A stretch of DNA of 64,000 nucleotides. Origin: Typha latifolia. Its lineage: Eukaryota; Streptophyta; Magnoliopsida; Poales; Typhaceae. The position numbers and the translations under genes are program-made. The stretch lies in NCBI GenBank assembly GCA_019914945.1, contig CM034099.1:22718704-22782703 (forward strand), read 5' to 3'. How positions within the stretch are numbered: the first letter of the stretch is position 1; each line of letters opens with the position of its first letter. Shown here piece after piece: positions 22,348 to 35,003 of the stretch. The notes under the pieces are model-generated. The model was given only the letters and a program-made list of their open reading frames with translations. It did no database searches and was not told the DNA's origin.

Positions 22348-23844
22348 AACTAAGGTATAAGATGATTAAATCTAACCGACGTACTCAAGTAAATTGTTAT
22401 TTATACTGTCCAATCCACCGTGAGATTCACATGTATTCATATTATTATATGGATAATAGCATTTTTATTTTATCAACTATGGACAACAATTTTTCAAAAT
22501 TAACATTGGCAATTTCCCCTTCAAGTAGCTCGGGAAAAAAATCTCTCTGAAATACCTACTCATTTTGTGATCACAAAGAGCTTCTATCCCGAGTTGACCA
22601 GCATCTTGTGGGATGGAAGTAGTCCTCTCTTACCCAGATAGATAGATTGACCCTTATCAATTTAGTGCTTAATGTTATCCCAATTCTTCAAGTTTAACAT
22701 TGACGATTTATTTTCGTGCCCCAACAAATTGAGGGAGGCTTCATCTTGCGCACCCCGTTTGGTTCCTAATCTTGGTCGGCAGTCACTATGGCCGCTTTGC
22801 CTCCAGTTTGGTTGCCAAAGCCTTTGCCCTCCATGTCGTGCTCTTCTATCTCCAACATCGTGATAAGGGCATATATTGTTCTTTTAGCCTCCTTCTCATC
22901 TGTCTCAATTAGTCATGTATACAGTGAAGCCAACCGTTCAGTAGATTGACTAACAAACACATGTCAGTCTTCGTGTTTTGATTGAACGTGGGAAGAGGCT
23001 CTCCGTGACCCTCTTATCTCTTTTATTGTTGTTGATATTAGCGACTCTTTTTATAATCAAGGTTTTTGAGTAACGTAATTGGTTTTAATAAAAAAAAACT
23101 ATTGGCATATGCCTCTTGAAGTCTTTATCGTGTGATCTCGACCAATTGCTGACCCCTTTCGACCGTTGTATGGGAAAAATCTCTCGTCATCGAATTCTTC
23201 ATTGGGTCTACTTCTAATGTTATTGTCATTCATCATCTTCTTCTCTTACTATTATCGCCATTGTTGCGATCTCTCCTCCTTGCGGACTCAATTAATCCAT
23301 AGCCTGGATTGTACCGCGATGATTATTATTATTCCTTATATTTTTGGGGGAATGCATGATTGGCTGGTAGCTCTGTGATCTTGGTTTCTTGATCTAGAGT
23401 TTGTCTATTCCTTGCCAAAGAAAAAGGGGTTGAAAGATTTCTTCTTGATTAGATCTATTGACTTATAAGCTAAAAAGATAGCTTTTCTTGAGAGATGCGT
23501 AACCTTGGTTGCTTGCTTCAAATTTCACAAGTATTATTTTACTTTTGAACCACCTTGATTTTAGGCAATGAAGGTCATAAAAAGAAGACCTAAGTGTCGC
23601 ACATTAGCTTTGATGGTTATGGTTTTGTTATGTGTAAAACCTGCTCACTTTTCCTTTAGTATCGTCGTTGAATGCTCTTCTACCGAAGGCCATCTCTCTC
23701 TCTCTAGAAGTATTCTTCATATTGTCACTTATTTCTGGAGATTTAGGCGTTCTATTATATAATAACACATCTTGATTTTGATATCCCCACGACTTCCGAA
23801 TACTCACTTACTCTCCACTCGTTCTTCTTTTCGCGGTCGCCCCA

Positions 23845-25749
23845 ATGCCATCAGTGGCCACACTTCCCTTCTCTCTCTCCCCACCATCGACACCCCTCAA
23901 TCCAACCACCAATTCCCCATTCCAAAATCCAAACCTTTCCCTCCTCCATCTCTGCACCAACCTCCGAGAAGCCACCCAAGTCCATTCCCTCATGGTCAAG
24001 ACGTCCCAAATCACCGACTCCTACTCCGCCGGCCGGCTCGTCGAGTTCTACGCTATCTCCGACCATGGCAGTCTAGACTACGCCGAGAAGCTCCTCAATT
24101 CCTTCGAACAGCCTCCCAACTTCTTCTTTACCACTTTGATGAGAGCTCACCTGAAAAGAAGCAATTCTCTCAAATCCCTCCACCTTTTCCATCGCATGCT
24201 CCTCCTCGGCTCGAAAGACCCTGACCACTTCTCCTTCACCTTCGCTCTCAAGGCTTGCACGCAGCTCCGCGCTCTTGCCCATGGAATGCAGCTCCATGCC
24301 CAGGTGATCAAGCGTGAGCTGTACTCCAATTCCCACGTCCGGAACAAGCTGATCCATTTGTATGCAGTCTGCCGCCGGATTTCTGATGCCCGCAAGATGT
24401 TTGATAAAAGTGCACACTTGGACGTCGTCTCTTGGAACAGCATGCTGGAAGGTTATGCTGATTGCAAGGATGGGGACTCGCTCCGCGATCTGTTCGACGA
24501 AATGCCTGCTCGAGATGTGGTTTCTTGGAATACGTTGATGGCGTATTACATCGAAATTGGCAAGCTTGAGGAGGCTGTTGGGACTTTCCGATCGATGCAG
24601 GAGAGCCAGGAGTGCTGCCCGAATCGAGTGAGCTTGGTTAGCGTTCTCTCTGCAGTTGCCCATTTGGGTGCAGTGGGTCAAGGCTTATGGGCACATGCAT
24701 ACATCGATAGGAATAAAATTGAGATCGACGAGAACTTATGTTCCGCATTGATCCATATGTACTCTAAATGTGGGTACATTGGAGGAGCTATCTGTACATT
24801 CGAGACAGCGACTCAAAGGAATGTGGATACCTGGAATGCAATGATTTCCGGCTTCACTACAAATGGCCACAGCTTAGAATCCGTCGAGCTTTTCCTTATG
24901 ATGGAAAATTCAGGTGTTACGCCAAACAAGATAACCTTCGCTTGTGTGTTAAATGCTTGCAGCCATGGAGGGTTGGTCGATGAAGGAAAGCAACTTTTCC
25001 GGAAAATGACTGAAGTTTACAAGATTGAGCCAGATATTGGCCACTATGGATGCATGGTGGATCTCTTCAGCCGGGCCGGCTTGTTTGAGAAGGCTGAGGA
25101 GATGATCGAGACGATGCTGGTGGAGCCCGATGCTGTCATTTGGAAGTCAATGGTTGGTGCGTGTAGGATCCATAAGAACTTTAAATTGGGCGAGAAGGCT
25201 GGACTTAGGCTTATCGAAGCCGCTCCAGACGATAATGCTGGGTATGTTTTGCTATCAAACATATATGCCATGGCTAATAACTGGAAAGGTGTGCATAAGG
25301 TGAGAAAAATGATGTCTGATAGAGGAGTTGAGAAAGTGCCTGGTTGCAGTTCTATCGAAATGGATGGCGTAGTTCATGAATTCATAGCCGGTGATGGCGG
25401 TCATCCGAGGAAAAAAGAGATCTACAAAATGCTCGATGAGATGGGCGAGAGATTGAAGCTTGCAGGATATGAAGCTGATACTACTCAGGTGTTGCTTGAT
25501 ATTGATGAGGAAGAAGCAAAGGAGAGTTCATTGGCTCTTCACAGTGAGAAGCTGGCTATAGCCTTTGGGCTCATTGGTACTAGCCCAGGCACCAGCATTA
25601 GGATAGTGAAGAACCTCAGAGTATGTGGAGATTGTCACTCTGCTATTAAGCTTATCAGTGAGATATATGACAGGGATATAATTGTCAGAGATGCAAGTAG
25701 GTTTCATCACTTCAGGAGAGGATCATGTTCTTGCATGGACTATTGGTAG
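23845..25749 (+). CDS. DYW-class pentatricopeptide repeat protein (organelle RNA editing factor)
   Basis: An intronless gene of 634 residues. A short Ser/Pro/Thr-rich N-terminus may be an organelle transit peptide. PLS-type PPR motifs run over about residues 75-490, with typical phrases such as [35 protein letters not shown] and VLNACSHGG. The E/E+ region holds the PG box around residues 499-514 ([14 protein letters not shown]). The DYW cytidine deaminase-like domain follows. H566-S-E568 and C594-x2-C597 are the expected zinc and catalytic residues, then FHHF, C628-S-C630 and terminal DYW at 632-634. All deaminase signature residues are present, so it probably edits C to U in a plastid or mitochondrial transcript. 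The target cannot be read from this alone. Base composition is richer in GC than the flanks. Confidence 0.95.
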   Translation: MPSVATLPFSLSPPSTPLNPTTNSPFQNPNLSLLHLCTNLREATQVHSLMVKTSQITDSYSAGRLVEFYAISDHGSLDYAEKLLNSFEQPPNFFFTTLMRAHLKRSNSLKSLHLFHRMLLLGSKDPDHFSFTFALKACTQLRALAHGMQLHAQVIKRELYSNSHVRNKLIHLYAVCRRISDARKMFDKSAHLDVVSWNSMLEGYADCKDGDSLRDLFDEMPARDVVSWNTLMAYYIEIGKLEEAVGTFRSMQESQECCPNRVSLVSVLSAVAHLGAVGQGLWAHAYIDRNKIEIDENLCSALIHMYSKCGYIGGAICTFETATQRNVDTWNAMISGFTTNGHSLESVELFLMMENSGVTPNKITFACVLNACSHGGLVDEGKQLFRKMTEVYKIEPDIGHYGCMVDLFSRAGLFEKAEEMIETMLVEPDAVIWKSMVGACRIHKNFKLGEKAGLRLIEAAPDDNAGYVLLSNIYAMANNWKGVHKVRKMMSDRGVEKVPGCSSIEMDGVVHEFIAGDGGHPRKKEIYKMLDEMGERLKLAGYEADTTQVLLDIDEEEAKESSLALHSEKLAIAFGLIGTSPGTSIRIVKNLRVCGDCHSAIKLISEIYDRDIIVRDASRFHHFRRGSCSCMDYW

Positions 25750-28700
25750 CCCCTTCATTTGATCTCATTTATGTTGTGAGCTCAGCATTTGATCTCATTT
25801 ATGTTTCTTTTCTTTTCTTTTCTTTTCTTTTACCATTATTTTTCGTGACAGAGACTTGTACAGCAGAAATGGGGTGTGATTCAGCAGTCACACTTATTAT
25901 TTTGACAAACAGAGGCAGGCATTATCTTTTGATCACTTGATCTTCTCGTAGGAAAATTTTTGAGAAAAGATTTATTGGAAAAGGCTAGCAATCAGAGAAC
26001 TTTGAAGACCATTGTGTGTTATCCACATCAAATTCAGATCAAGAAAGCTCATCATTTTGCTGCCATTATTAATCAAACCCAGAAGAAGAAGAAGAAATGA
26101 ATCAAACAAACCCAGAAGAAGAAGAAGAAGAAGATAAGTAGAGAACATAAAAAATCTGATAAATTTTTTTGTTAGAGAGCTACGAGCATGAACCAAAATA
26201 TCAAACTTCGAAAGAGAGATCAATTCGACACCAAAACCGAAAAGATAAGGAGTAGAGCTCGATAGAGTCATCTATCGAGATGTACCTCCTCATGGCGGCT
26301 TACTTCTCTTTCGTCTACCCTACAACCTAGACTTAGGGTTCTTACAAAGTGTAGCTTTAGGGCCTAGGGAATCAATTTGCGTTGGTGTCCGAGATGATCA
26401 TTTAGCGGTAAAGAATTCGTTTAGTTTATTTGGGCCGGGCCTATTATTTGATGAAGTTGGCTTATACGTTATCCAACCCATTTAAAATGGCTAACAGCCC
26501 AATCGAGAAAAGGAAAATAAAAAATAGTAAGAATAATTAGCTTAGCGAGAAATGGTAATGAGAATGTGTTAGAATACTATCACTGATGTATAGGATTTTT
26601 TATATGGTCAGAGTGAAATGTAATAAAATAAAAATATAGAGAGTTTTACATAATTACCACTAAAAATTTCTAAAATATCGCAATTGTCATTACATTTTTT
26701 TAATGAATATTTACCAACGATTTCTGTCTTGCATAAAAAAAAAAAGAAGATACTTTTTTTCTTATAGTTTTCAAACCATTTTAAATAATGTATACAAAGG
26801 TAAAATATTTCTTTTTATGATTATTTATATTTAACTTAATAAAATGATATTTTAGAAGAAAAAAAAATACAATAATTTCGATGGGGATAATTATGGTATT
26901 TTAAAATTATAAAAATGTAACATAAGATAGTGAATGTTTTTTTTCGATTTTTTTTTTATATATAATACTTTTTCTTAGGAAAAAAAAATAAGAACTATAG
27001 TGCGAGTTAAAGGCAAAAAGGTGTCCGGAATTAAAATTGTGTAACTATAACAGTTCAGGAGGGACCAATCCACAGAAATTGGGATATATCCAACAAAAAT
27101 AAAAGTATGAAACGCTGTTCTACTTCGTCCTTTTGCCGTATATTTATCATATGCCTCATAAATGCTCTTCTCTGATGTACAGAAATAACATTAATGCCTC
27201 ACACTTTCTGTGCTCACAACCATACGGTAGTTCTACTAAGCTTTGTAAATACTAAATAGTAGTTACTATTTGGATGAGATCTCTTTCTCTTTCTCTTTAC
27301 ATACAAAAGGCACACCCAGTGACCCAGAGGCAGTATATTAATATAGATGAATGGTATTGACTGGTAGTGAGGGCAGGCAGTACCATTTCTTTGCTCAATG
27401 CCAATCATTAATGGGTGGGTAGGTCCTTATTAAAACTCTTGGAAGAAGTACCACTTCACTTCAAAGCTTCCCAAGATGTGCCTTGCAATTTAGACTTTGG
27501 CCTATAGACATATCCATCGAAATGCTAATAGTAAAATAAGACCACCAGCGTACGCTGTAGTATGCATCTACATGCCCTTCTCGTGCTTAGCGAGAGCCAT
27601 TGATACTCTAGCTTTGTCCGAGGAACACCTCATAGGCCTAGACTTTCTTTCCAAAAACAGGCTTGTTTAGGTATTTCTCAGTTCCCTTATCTTTTTCTAA
27701 GTTGGGGGTGGTGGTGGGATTCTTTGTTTGATGTTGAAAAGTGAAGGTTAGGGGAAACTAGATCTAATGGATCTGGAATAGTGGAATCCCCACCCCCCAT
27801 CCCCATGCCCTTGTCTGCTTTAGAATGGATTTGGTTGTTTTAGTTATTAGCTCTTCTTCTTTCTTTCTTTTTCTTTCTCTCCACCATCCCCCAGAAAAAG
27901 GAGAGCCATTAGCCAACTCTTATCTTATGCACACTTGCTCATTTCTTTAGCTCTGCACCTTTGGCCAAACTGCAATGTTGTAGGTATGTGAGAGCCTCAT
28001 TGGTTTTGGAAGGACCACTGTCTTTGGCAAGGGCAAGGAATCTATATCAGAGTATTAAAAAATAAAAACCTTTTTTTTTTTTTTAAATCTTTCTAAGTAG
28101 CTTTGTGGTCCATTGTCTTCTACTTTGGAGTCAGGAAGTCTTTTATCCTTTGCATCTTATTAACAGGATTCTATTGAGAGTTGAGAGGTGGCAAATGGAA
28201 AAGAAAGCTAAAGAGAAAGTGAGAGAGAGTAGGTCAGTTTATATAACTTCTCGGATGAGAAAAAGGACTTTAGTGAAGTGTGGGGGGAGATTTGATTACT
28301 CTTAAGCTTGGTCTAAGCAAGCTAGATTGAAAGAGAGTAGCATTTTATAGGTGCTTTCTTTAAAGAAGTTTCATGCTTAATTAACAACATCTCAGGTGGT
28401 AATCTCAGGGCTATGCTAACATTACTTTAATCCCTAAATAGATCTATTTGAGGCTCTCATGATGTTATATTTTTAAAAGGATAACTACTTTTTCAAGATT
28501 GTCAGTGTAAATTATAGAAAATCTTTCACCCTAACAGAAAAATATTAAATGATTATTTATTTATTTTTATCAACTTTCTTCTTTTTCTTTCGACTAAAAT
28601 AAAAATAAAATATTCTACGTACTGACATGTTGTTTTTTTTTATAATAAAAATCTAGCGTGAGGTGCATTTCAAAAGCTTTACCGTAATTAAAGAGAGTTT

Positions 28701-29475
28701 AATAAGTCATAAAAGAATAAATAAAAGAAGTTGTGTGAAAATAATTAATAGTTACAGGAGTATATATATACGTGTAATTATACCATCTTTAAACCTATGA
28801 ATCCAATTCATGTGGCATTTAATCCTTTCTAAAATTTAGCTCTATACTTGTGAAAAGATTAGGCCAGAAAAATTAGCAAACAGTTGGATGTGGATCCCTG
28901 TGCAAATTATGATGAAGGAAACATCCCATCTGACACGAAATAATAGTTGTGATGTCTTCGTCAATTATTTTTCCGTGGTCCTTAAGACTTTCAATTAATT
29001 CCAGCCGTCAGATCAGGTTCTGATTGGCTAATATGTCCTGTTATGGCTAATTTTGTATCAAATAGCTTAATACTAATATTTAATCTATCTATATAATATA
29101 GTATGAGGACCCTCCTTAGATTAGCTTTTAGAAAATAAATTATGCTGTGGATGCATTATTACAGAGACAGTCAAAGAATCATGAAGAATTATTATTTACA
29201 GCACAGCTCATTCAGAAGATGGGAGTAAAATAACATTGGGAAAGTTGGCAATGTCAGGATGCTAGCTCAAAGCTCGTTAGATGTTTAGTAAAAAAAGAAA
29301 ACAAAGTTAAACAGCATAATTAAAGGATGGTTAGCAAAAGAAGGATCACTGAAATAAATTTCCATGGGGATTAAGGAAGTGAGAGGGTGAACAGGAGGAG
29401 CCTTTATTGTGTAGCATCCCCCGGCATGGCTAATCAATCATTCAATTGGTCTTCTCTCTCTCATAGAGGCGTGGG
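25750..29475. other. Intergenic between PPR gene and bHLH promoter
   Basis: The PPR 3' flank carries a 20-bp direct duplication (CATTTGATCTCATTTATGTT twice, near 25757 and 25788) and a (TTTCT)n run at about 25804-25831. At 26070-26140 a GAA-rich unit preceded by AATCAAAC is duplicated. At about 26640-26930 two AT-rich arms are roughly inverted copies (TTTCTAAAATATCGCAATT against its counterpart), a weak MITE candidate. The rest is AT-rich with pyrimidine runs. No gene was recognised. Confidence 0.6.
25804..25831. repeat. (TTTTC)n simple repeat in PPR 3' flank
   Basis: Five to six near-perfect TTTTC units lie 55 bp after the PPR stop codon, probably within the 3' untranslated region. Confidence 0.85.
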
Positions 29476-29482
29476 TATAAAT
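29476..29482 (+). promoter_or_regulatory. Probable TATA box of the bHLH gene
   Basis: TATAAAT at 29476-29482 is followed about 35 bp later by a CT-rich stretch (29517-29546), typical of plant transcription start regions. It lies about 1.1 kb upstream of the start codon, implying a long leader, partly intron. Confidence 0.45.
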
Positions 29483-29509
29483 GCAAGCAAAACTTTGCCA
29501 TTAATTCAT

Positions 29510-30608
29510 CTCTCACTTCCTCTCTCTCTCTCTCTCTCTGTCTCTCAGGCAACAGAAGAGGGGACCTCTGTATCTCTCATCAGCTTTGCTCTCATTAGAG
29601 CATGACATGGCAGCATGAGACTGTAGAGAGTGGATCTGAGCAGTGGAAAAATAGGAGAAAGTTCCAATCTTTCAATTTTTTTTTTTCCTCCAATGGAGAA
29701 AAGCTTCATAGAGTGAGAAAAGGAGAAAGGAATCTGGAGTTGGGTACCTTTCTTTTCCAACTTTTAGTTGAGTGGTTGTTTTTTTTTTTTTCCTTTTTTT
29801 CTTTTTTCTTTTCTTTCCAGTGACCTAAGGAGTGGGGGTAGTTCTTGTTGGTTTATAGAGCTCTGAGGCCAATGTGTGCTTAAACTACTGCTGAAGTTGC
29901 TGAGGATTTAAGATTCTCTGTTGGGTTGGCTTGGCTTTTCACTTCTGGTAACAGCTGGGTTTCCTGTCGTCTGGGGTCATATCTTTGTAGCTCTTTAAGC
30001 TTTTTGGTGCTTGAACATATGGATTTCAGGAAGCATCAGATGGCAAATAGTGTATCTTCTATTTGGACTTTTGATATCTAATGTAGGAGTCTGCAATTCC
30101 AGTATCTTAGGGTATAATTTTGATTCTTATGTCACTGTTGCTCATCTGTAGGTCTCTTGAATCTTAACTTCTCCTTTTGATTTCTTGATTGATTTCATTT
30201 TTTTTTTCTTTTATGCTAGTGATATTTGATACTGTTGGCTTCTGAACCCATTATATAGCCTATCCAGTTTCTTCCATCTGTGTAGCATACCATATCTAGT
30301 ATCTGAACTTTTTCTATAGGTTAGGTGATCATGTTAGTATCAAAAGTTACTGATTGCTGAAATGAGCTATTCTGCTATTCAATAAGCTCCTTTCTTGGTT
30401 CTATTACTTGGAAGCAGTTTACTCTTCCCACTTGTTTTATCTACTAAATGGTTCCATAGATTTTAGCTTCAGCAAACATTGATTTTTTTTTCAGCTACCC
30501 ATCTATTGTCCCTTTTGCTGGTCTTAGACATCTTTTGTGATTGTTCTGCTGAGGTTTTTTTTTAACTTTAGTCAATTGATCTAGTTTGTGTTGGAGAGAA
30601 ACATAGAA
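29510..30608 (+). other. Long 5' leader of the bHLH gene, with a possible 73-codon upstream ORF
   Basis: Between the probable start region and the ATG there are about 1.1 kb. An upstream open frame with ATG at 29602 runs to 29823. A strong splice acceptor (a T run then CAG) ends at 30495, so part of this stretch is probably a leader intron; the donor could not be chosen with confidence. The region is T-rich, with several long T runs. Confidence 0.4.
29517..29546. repeat. (CT)n run at the bHLH transcription start region
   Basis: A near-perfect CT run of about 30 bp begins 35 bp after the TATA box and resembles a plant pyrimidine patch at or just after the start site. Confidence 0.8.
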
Positions 30609-32882
30609 ATGGATATGAATGAGAAGGAAAAGTATGAGTTGGAGAAGAATGCAGCTAATCTGCACTACCATGGCTCTGCTATATCTGTAGACTGGCAAGG
30701 CAGCAATTCGTCGATTGATTCAGTTCACGTTGGCCCTTCACGATCTATCCGTCAAGGAACTCAGATTGGTTCCTTCTCAACCCTTTCAATTCCCATGGTG
30801 GATTCTTTTGCTACTAGCTTTTGGAATCCATCCTCACAAACCTTAGGCTTGTATGAAAATAATGTTCATACCGGTGCAGCCGTGAATGCACAAATCAGAA
30901 AAACAATTGCTGAGCCTTCAGGATTAGCAATGAAGTGGAATCCAAATCTTTCTCATTTCCCAGATTCTGGTTTTACTGAGCGGGCCGCGAGGTTTTCATG
31001 CTTCACTGCTGGTCCTTTAACTGGAAAGGCAAATCTTTTCGCTACATCTGAATCTCTGAATCCTTACTCTAATTCATCAAAGGGAGATGTGAGTGAACTC
31101 TCCAAAGATGTACCCTTCAATAACGATCATGAATCAAGCAGCAGGAGCACAAAGGATCAGAGAGACATGGATGAGCCTGAGATCAGTGGAGGTAGTCAAG
31201 AAGAGGGTCAAGATTTGGCTACTGCAGCTGGAGACAACTCTTCCAAAGCCCCTAGTGCTACGAAAAGGAAGAGGCCCAATCAGGTATTATGCTCATATTC
31301 TCTTCATTTATTCCAAGTATTCTTCATAAACTAACATCACCAAAAATGTTATACATGATAGGTAGTGGAAACGGCCCAAGGAGCCCCACAACTGTCTATC
31401 GAGACCACAAAGGAGAATATGGATACTAAACAGAAAGGTGAAGAGAATAGCTCAGCCATGGCAAATGCGAAGCCTACCACAAAGCAAGCGAAAGATACTT
31501 CGGATGCTCCCAAGGATGATTACATTCATGTAAGAGCTCGGCGTGGCCAGGCAACTAATAGTCACAGTCTTGCAGAAAGGGTAGGGTCTGTTCTTTTACA
31601 CTCTAAATAGCTCTAACTTTTCAAAGTAAAGATGATGGTAGTCATGGCATTCATATGCAATGCAGTTGAGGAGGGAAAAGATCAGTGAGAGGATGAAGTT
31701 TCTTCAAGACCTTGTTCCTGGTTGTAGTAAAGTAAGTCCTTTCGAATGATATATTGGTCTCTGATCTACAAAATCTGTTCTTTGATTTATTTCTTCTGAA
31801 TGTGGATTAAGGTCACTGGAAAGGCAGTAATGCTGGACGAAATCATCAACTATGTTCAATCACTACAACGACAAGTCGAGGTACATATACACATGCTCTC
31901 TGTCAAAAGTTTTACCAGTCATAGTATCATCGGCATGCGATACTTCTTTTTCCAAACACTTTATCTCTCTCTCTTTTCTGTTCCTAGTTTTTGTCAATGA
32001 AGCTTGCAGCTGTCAATCCAAGTCTAAACTTCAATGTAGAAGGACTTCTATCTAAAGATGTAAGTACTAATTATACTTGTTTTCTGGCATTTATTTGGAT
32101 TCAGATAAACTCATTTCACCCTAACATTATATCTTCAGCTCACATAGTCTTAGTTTAGTTTGATTATTTACTCTCTTTTTCTGAACAGCTACTTCACTCT
32201 TGTGGTGGACCTTCATCTTCTTTTGGCTTATCATCAGATATGATTTATCCTAAGTTACACCCATCTCATCATGGTCTGGTTCAGGCTGGGATGCCTGGCA
32301 TCACAAACTCTTCAGATGTGCTTAGAAGAGTAATAAATACTCAACTGACTACTATCAGTGGAAGCAAAGAACCTACACTTCAGGTATAACGGATCTTGAT
32401 TTTGTATGTCACGTATAAAATGCTCTCCTGCATACTGGAAAAAGGCGACAATGTATATCTACCATAATTCTAGTAGGTGTTACTATAACTTTTCATAAAT
32501 CTGAGACTGTACTGAGGTTACCTCCTTCACTCTACTTCCCTGCAGAGCCCATCTTTTGCTTTTACTTCCTTTTTTCTCCTTAAAAGAGTGAATTTTAACC
32601 AATATTTATATTCCTGAAGCTGCAAAATTTACTGCATTTTAGGGTTGTAGAAGAAAATCTATTGCCCCTATGATATAAGGAGAATGTCATTAGTGTTACA
32701 TGCTCTAAATGATTTTGAAATGCTTATTGTATCTTTCTTATGTTTGACGAACCAAATTTTTACCTCTTGGCTTTTGTACCAATGAACAGATGCCTAATAC
32801 ATGGGATGAGGAGTTCCATAGTGTCATGCAAATGACTTATCCCTTTCTAACAAATGAAGAGCTAAATGGCAAACCTCTTTGA
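30609..32882 (+). CDS. bHLH transcription factor, subfamily XII (bHLH49/62/78-like)
   Basis: Seven exons: 30609-31283, 31362-31580, 31666-31731, 31812-31880, 31988-32059, 32189-32383 and 32790-32882, giving 462 residues. The start is ATG 30609; the codon 21 nt upstream in the same frame is GTG. The N-terminal 280 residues are Ser/Asn-rich, with KRKRPNQ as a nuclear signal. The basic region [19 protein letters not shown] carries H293, E297 and R301, the pattern for G-box (CACGTG) binding. Helix 1 [14 protein letters not shown], a loop, and helix 2 [22 protein letters not shown] follow. The exon boundaries within the bHLH are the classic ones. The family acts in brassinosteroid, light and growth responses through dimers; the exact role here is not determined. 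Confidence 0.93.
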
Positions 32883-35003
32883 TGGGATCCCTATGTAAAG
32901 CCCCCTTCTCTCTGAGTTCATAATGGTTTCACATTCATATGACTCTACAGCATCACCACTCCATATCAATCTCAAGCTCCGATCATTATATCGACAAATG
33001 TTGAGCATATCGATGCTTGGATCTGCTATGTTGTAAAAGAAATAAGGTCACAAAATACAAAATGCAGGGCCCACAATTGTCTTTATAGTTCAACTGGAAG
33101 GTGGATCCAAAGCATTGCTTAGAAAGACTGATTCCTTACAAGGCTAGTTTACATTCTTTAGTTATGCTACTTCTTTTCTCAAAGAAAGAAAGAAAGAAAA
33201 AAAAAAAAAAAGTTATGTTACTTCTTTGCATAGGATAATGCAAGAAAGAGAAGTCACTATATGGAAATAAAATCATTCTCAGCTAAACTAAATTTCAATA
33301 ATATAACTATTTTGAATCTTAGAATTGAGTGATTGGAATAACTTAAAAAGTATATGTTGTTTTCTGTTTCCAAAATTTAATGAATATAATCAATAATTAT
33401 TTTTTAATGCCTTGAAAAGGTTAGAATCTTCCAGTCTGTAGATATATACAAAGTACCAACATGCAGCAACAAAACCATTAGATGAATGCAACAATTTTGC
33501 CCAGTGTCCAACTACTCATACTCATCATTGTATGGAGCTGGTACAATTAATTCAAAATGCATATCTAATATTGCCATATTCATTCTTTGTCTTTTCTAAT
33601 CCTAGACGATTCTCTTTCCTTTCAATCTCTCTCTTCCATGATATCTAACACTAGACTAGTTCAACTACATCTAAATTATATACTTAATATCAGACTTTTA
33701 TGAAAACATTTTGTTTACTCCAGTATCTTGTTAGGGATCTTGTTGAATCCCATAAGCTCTATAGAGAACTTAGATAAGATATAGAGAACTTATAAAGTCC
33801 TGAGGACCAGCAATTTTATACACAAAAAAATAATAAATAATTTAGATAAGCCTTAGTATCACAAATCGATAAGGGTCTTTAAGCAGTGTAGCTACTGTGT
33901 AAAGAGACGGTGTCAATGCGACAAAGGTGACCGGCGAGCACGATGCATGTAAAGACTAGAGATTCGCAAAGCTAGCTTTGGGAATTTCTATTTAAATCTT
34001 ATATCACTTAGTATATCAATACATGCAAAATAAACTAATCTTTACTAAAAGAAATAAATAATTCGTTTAAATCCTCTAGATATGTTAGCTGAATACTTAG
34101 CCTACTGTTCACTTCGGAAATAATTTTTTATTTTAAAATATAACTCTTTATTTTATAATAACAAGTAAATATGGTAATAACATTATGATAATATTATTTA
34201 TCAAAATTATATTATATTTAATTTATCTTTGATATCTATCTCATAGTTTATTATATATCAAATCAAAATATATTTATATTAAATTAAAAATAATTATTAC
34301 ACTCTTAATTTAAAATACGAGTGAACATTACGTGATTAAGTAAAATTACAATGATCGTTGACCATATCAACAAATACAAACATTATACTAGATGTGGAAA
34401 CTTGTACTTAATACCGCAGGTGGAGGTGCCGTACGTCGAATTCTTCCCATCTCCCGGAGGAGAGAGAGCGGCATCCTTCTCCAGTTCTCATTCGCCCCTC
34501 GAATAAAATCCACCAAGTTATGCGTCAGTTTGATGTCTTAGCAGCATAAAGATCTCATCTTTCTTACCTTCGAAGCGATGTCATGAGACATTGATCGCGT
34601 CTTCTGCCTCGTCTTCCGAGTCAATTCCATTTTTTACATCGGTTGGAGAGAAATATTTCCCTTCATCTCTTAGTTCCAAGATGATGAAGGAAATTTTTTT
34701 GATTCTTTGGCTTTTTTCTCGCAAACGTTGACTTTTTTTGTGGTTTTTCTTTTTGTTTGCTTGCCAATAGAAATAAGAATTTATATTTAAGCAATACCAA
34801 TCTTGGAGTTTGACTTTTTCTTGAATTCCCTAGGATTTTTGTACTCTTCTGTTTTATATCTTCTTCTCAAAAAGCGATTTTTTAAGGCTTTTCTTCCAAA
34901 TTCTTTACTGTAAAGATCAGACTCAAGTTCTCGTTTTTCAAAAAGTTTGTTTTTTGACTTTTTTTTCCACTGTTTAAAGTTGCAATTTTGCAAGTAATCG
35001 AAC
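32883..35003. other. Intergenic: bHLH 3' flank and AVT6 promoter/leader
   Basis: AT-rich spacer with an (AAAG)n/poly-A run near 33185-33212. From about 34430 the sequence becomes pyrimidine-rich and then T-rich, likely the promoter and leader of the transporter. No coding sequence was recognised. Confidence 0.6.

Larger units (their letters stand above)
21410..23844. other. Divergent intergenic region between the RING-H2 and PPR genes
   Basis: It holds the upstream sequences of both divergent genes. A (GA)n(TG)n microsatellite lies at 21661-21690 and an (AT)n run at 22324-22347. The section 22550-23500 is less AT-rich than the rest and has short open frames on both strands. It may be a decayed mobile element, but no domain was recognisable. 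No gene is called. Confidence 0.6.

Noticed and set aside
22550..23760. Retrotransposon gag or pol remnant
   Set aside because: The composition is unlike the flanks, but no conserved domain, LTR or primer-binding site could be seen.
26640..26930. MITE with inverted AT-rich arms
   Set aside because: The arms match only loosely and AT-rich sequence gives such matches by chance; no target duplication was found.
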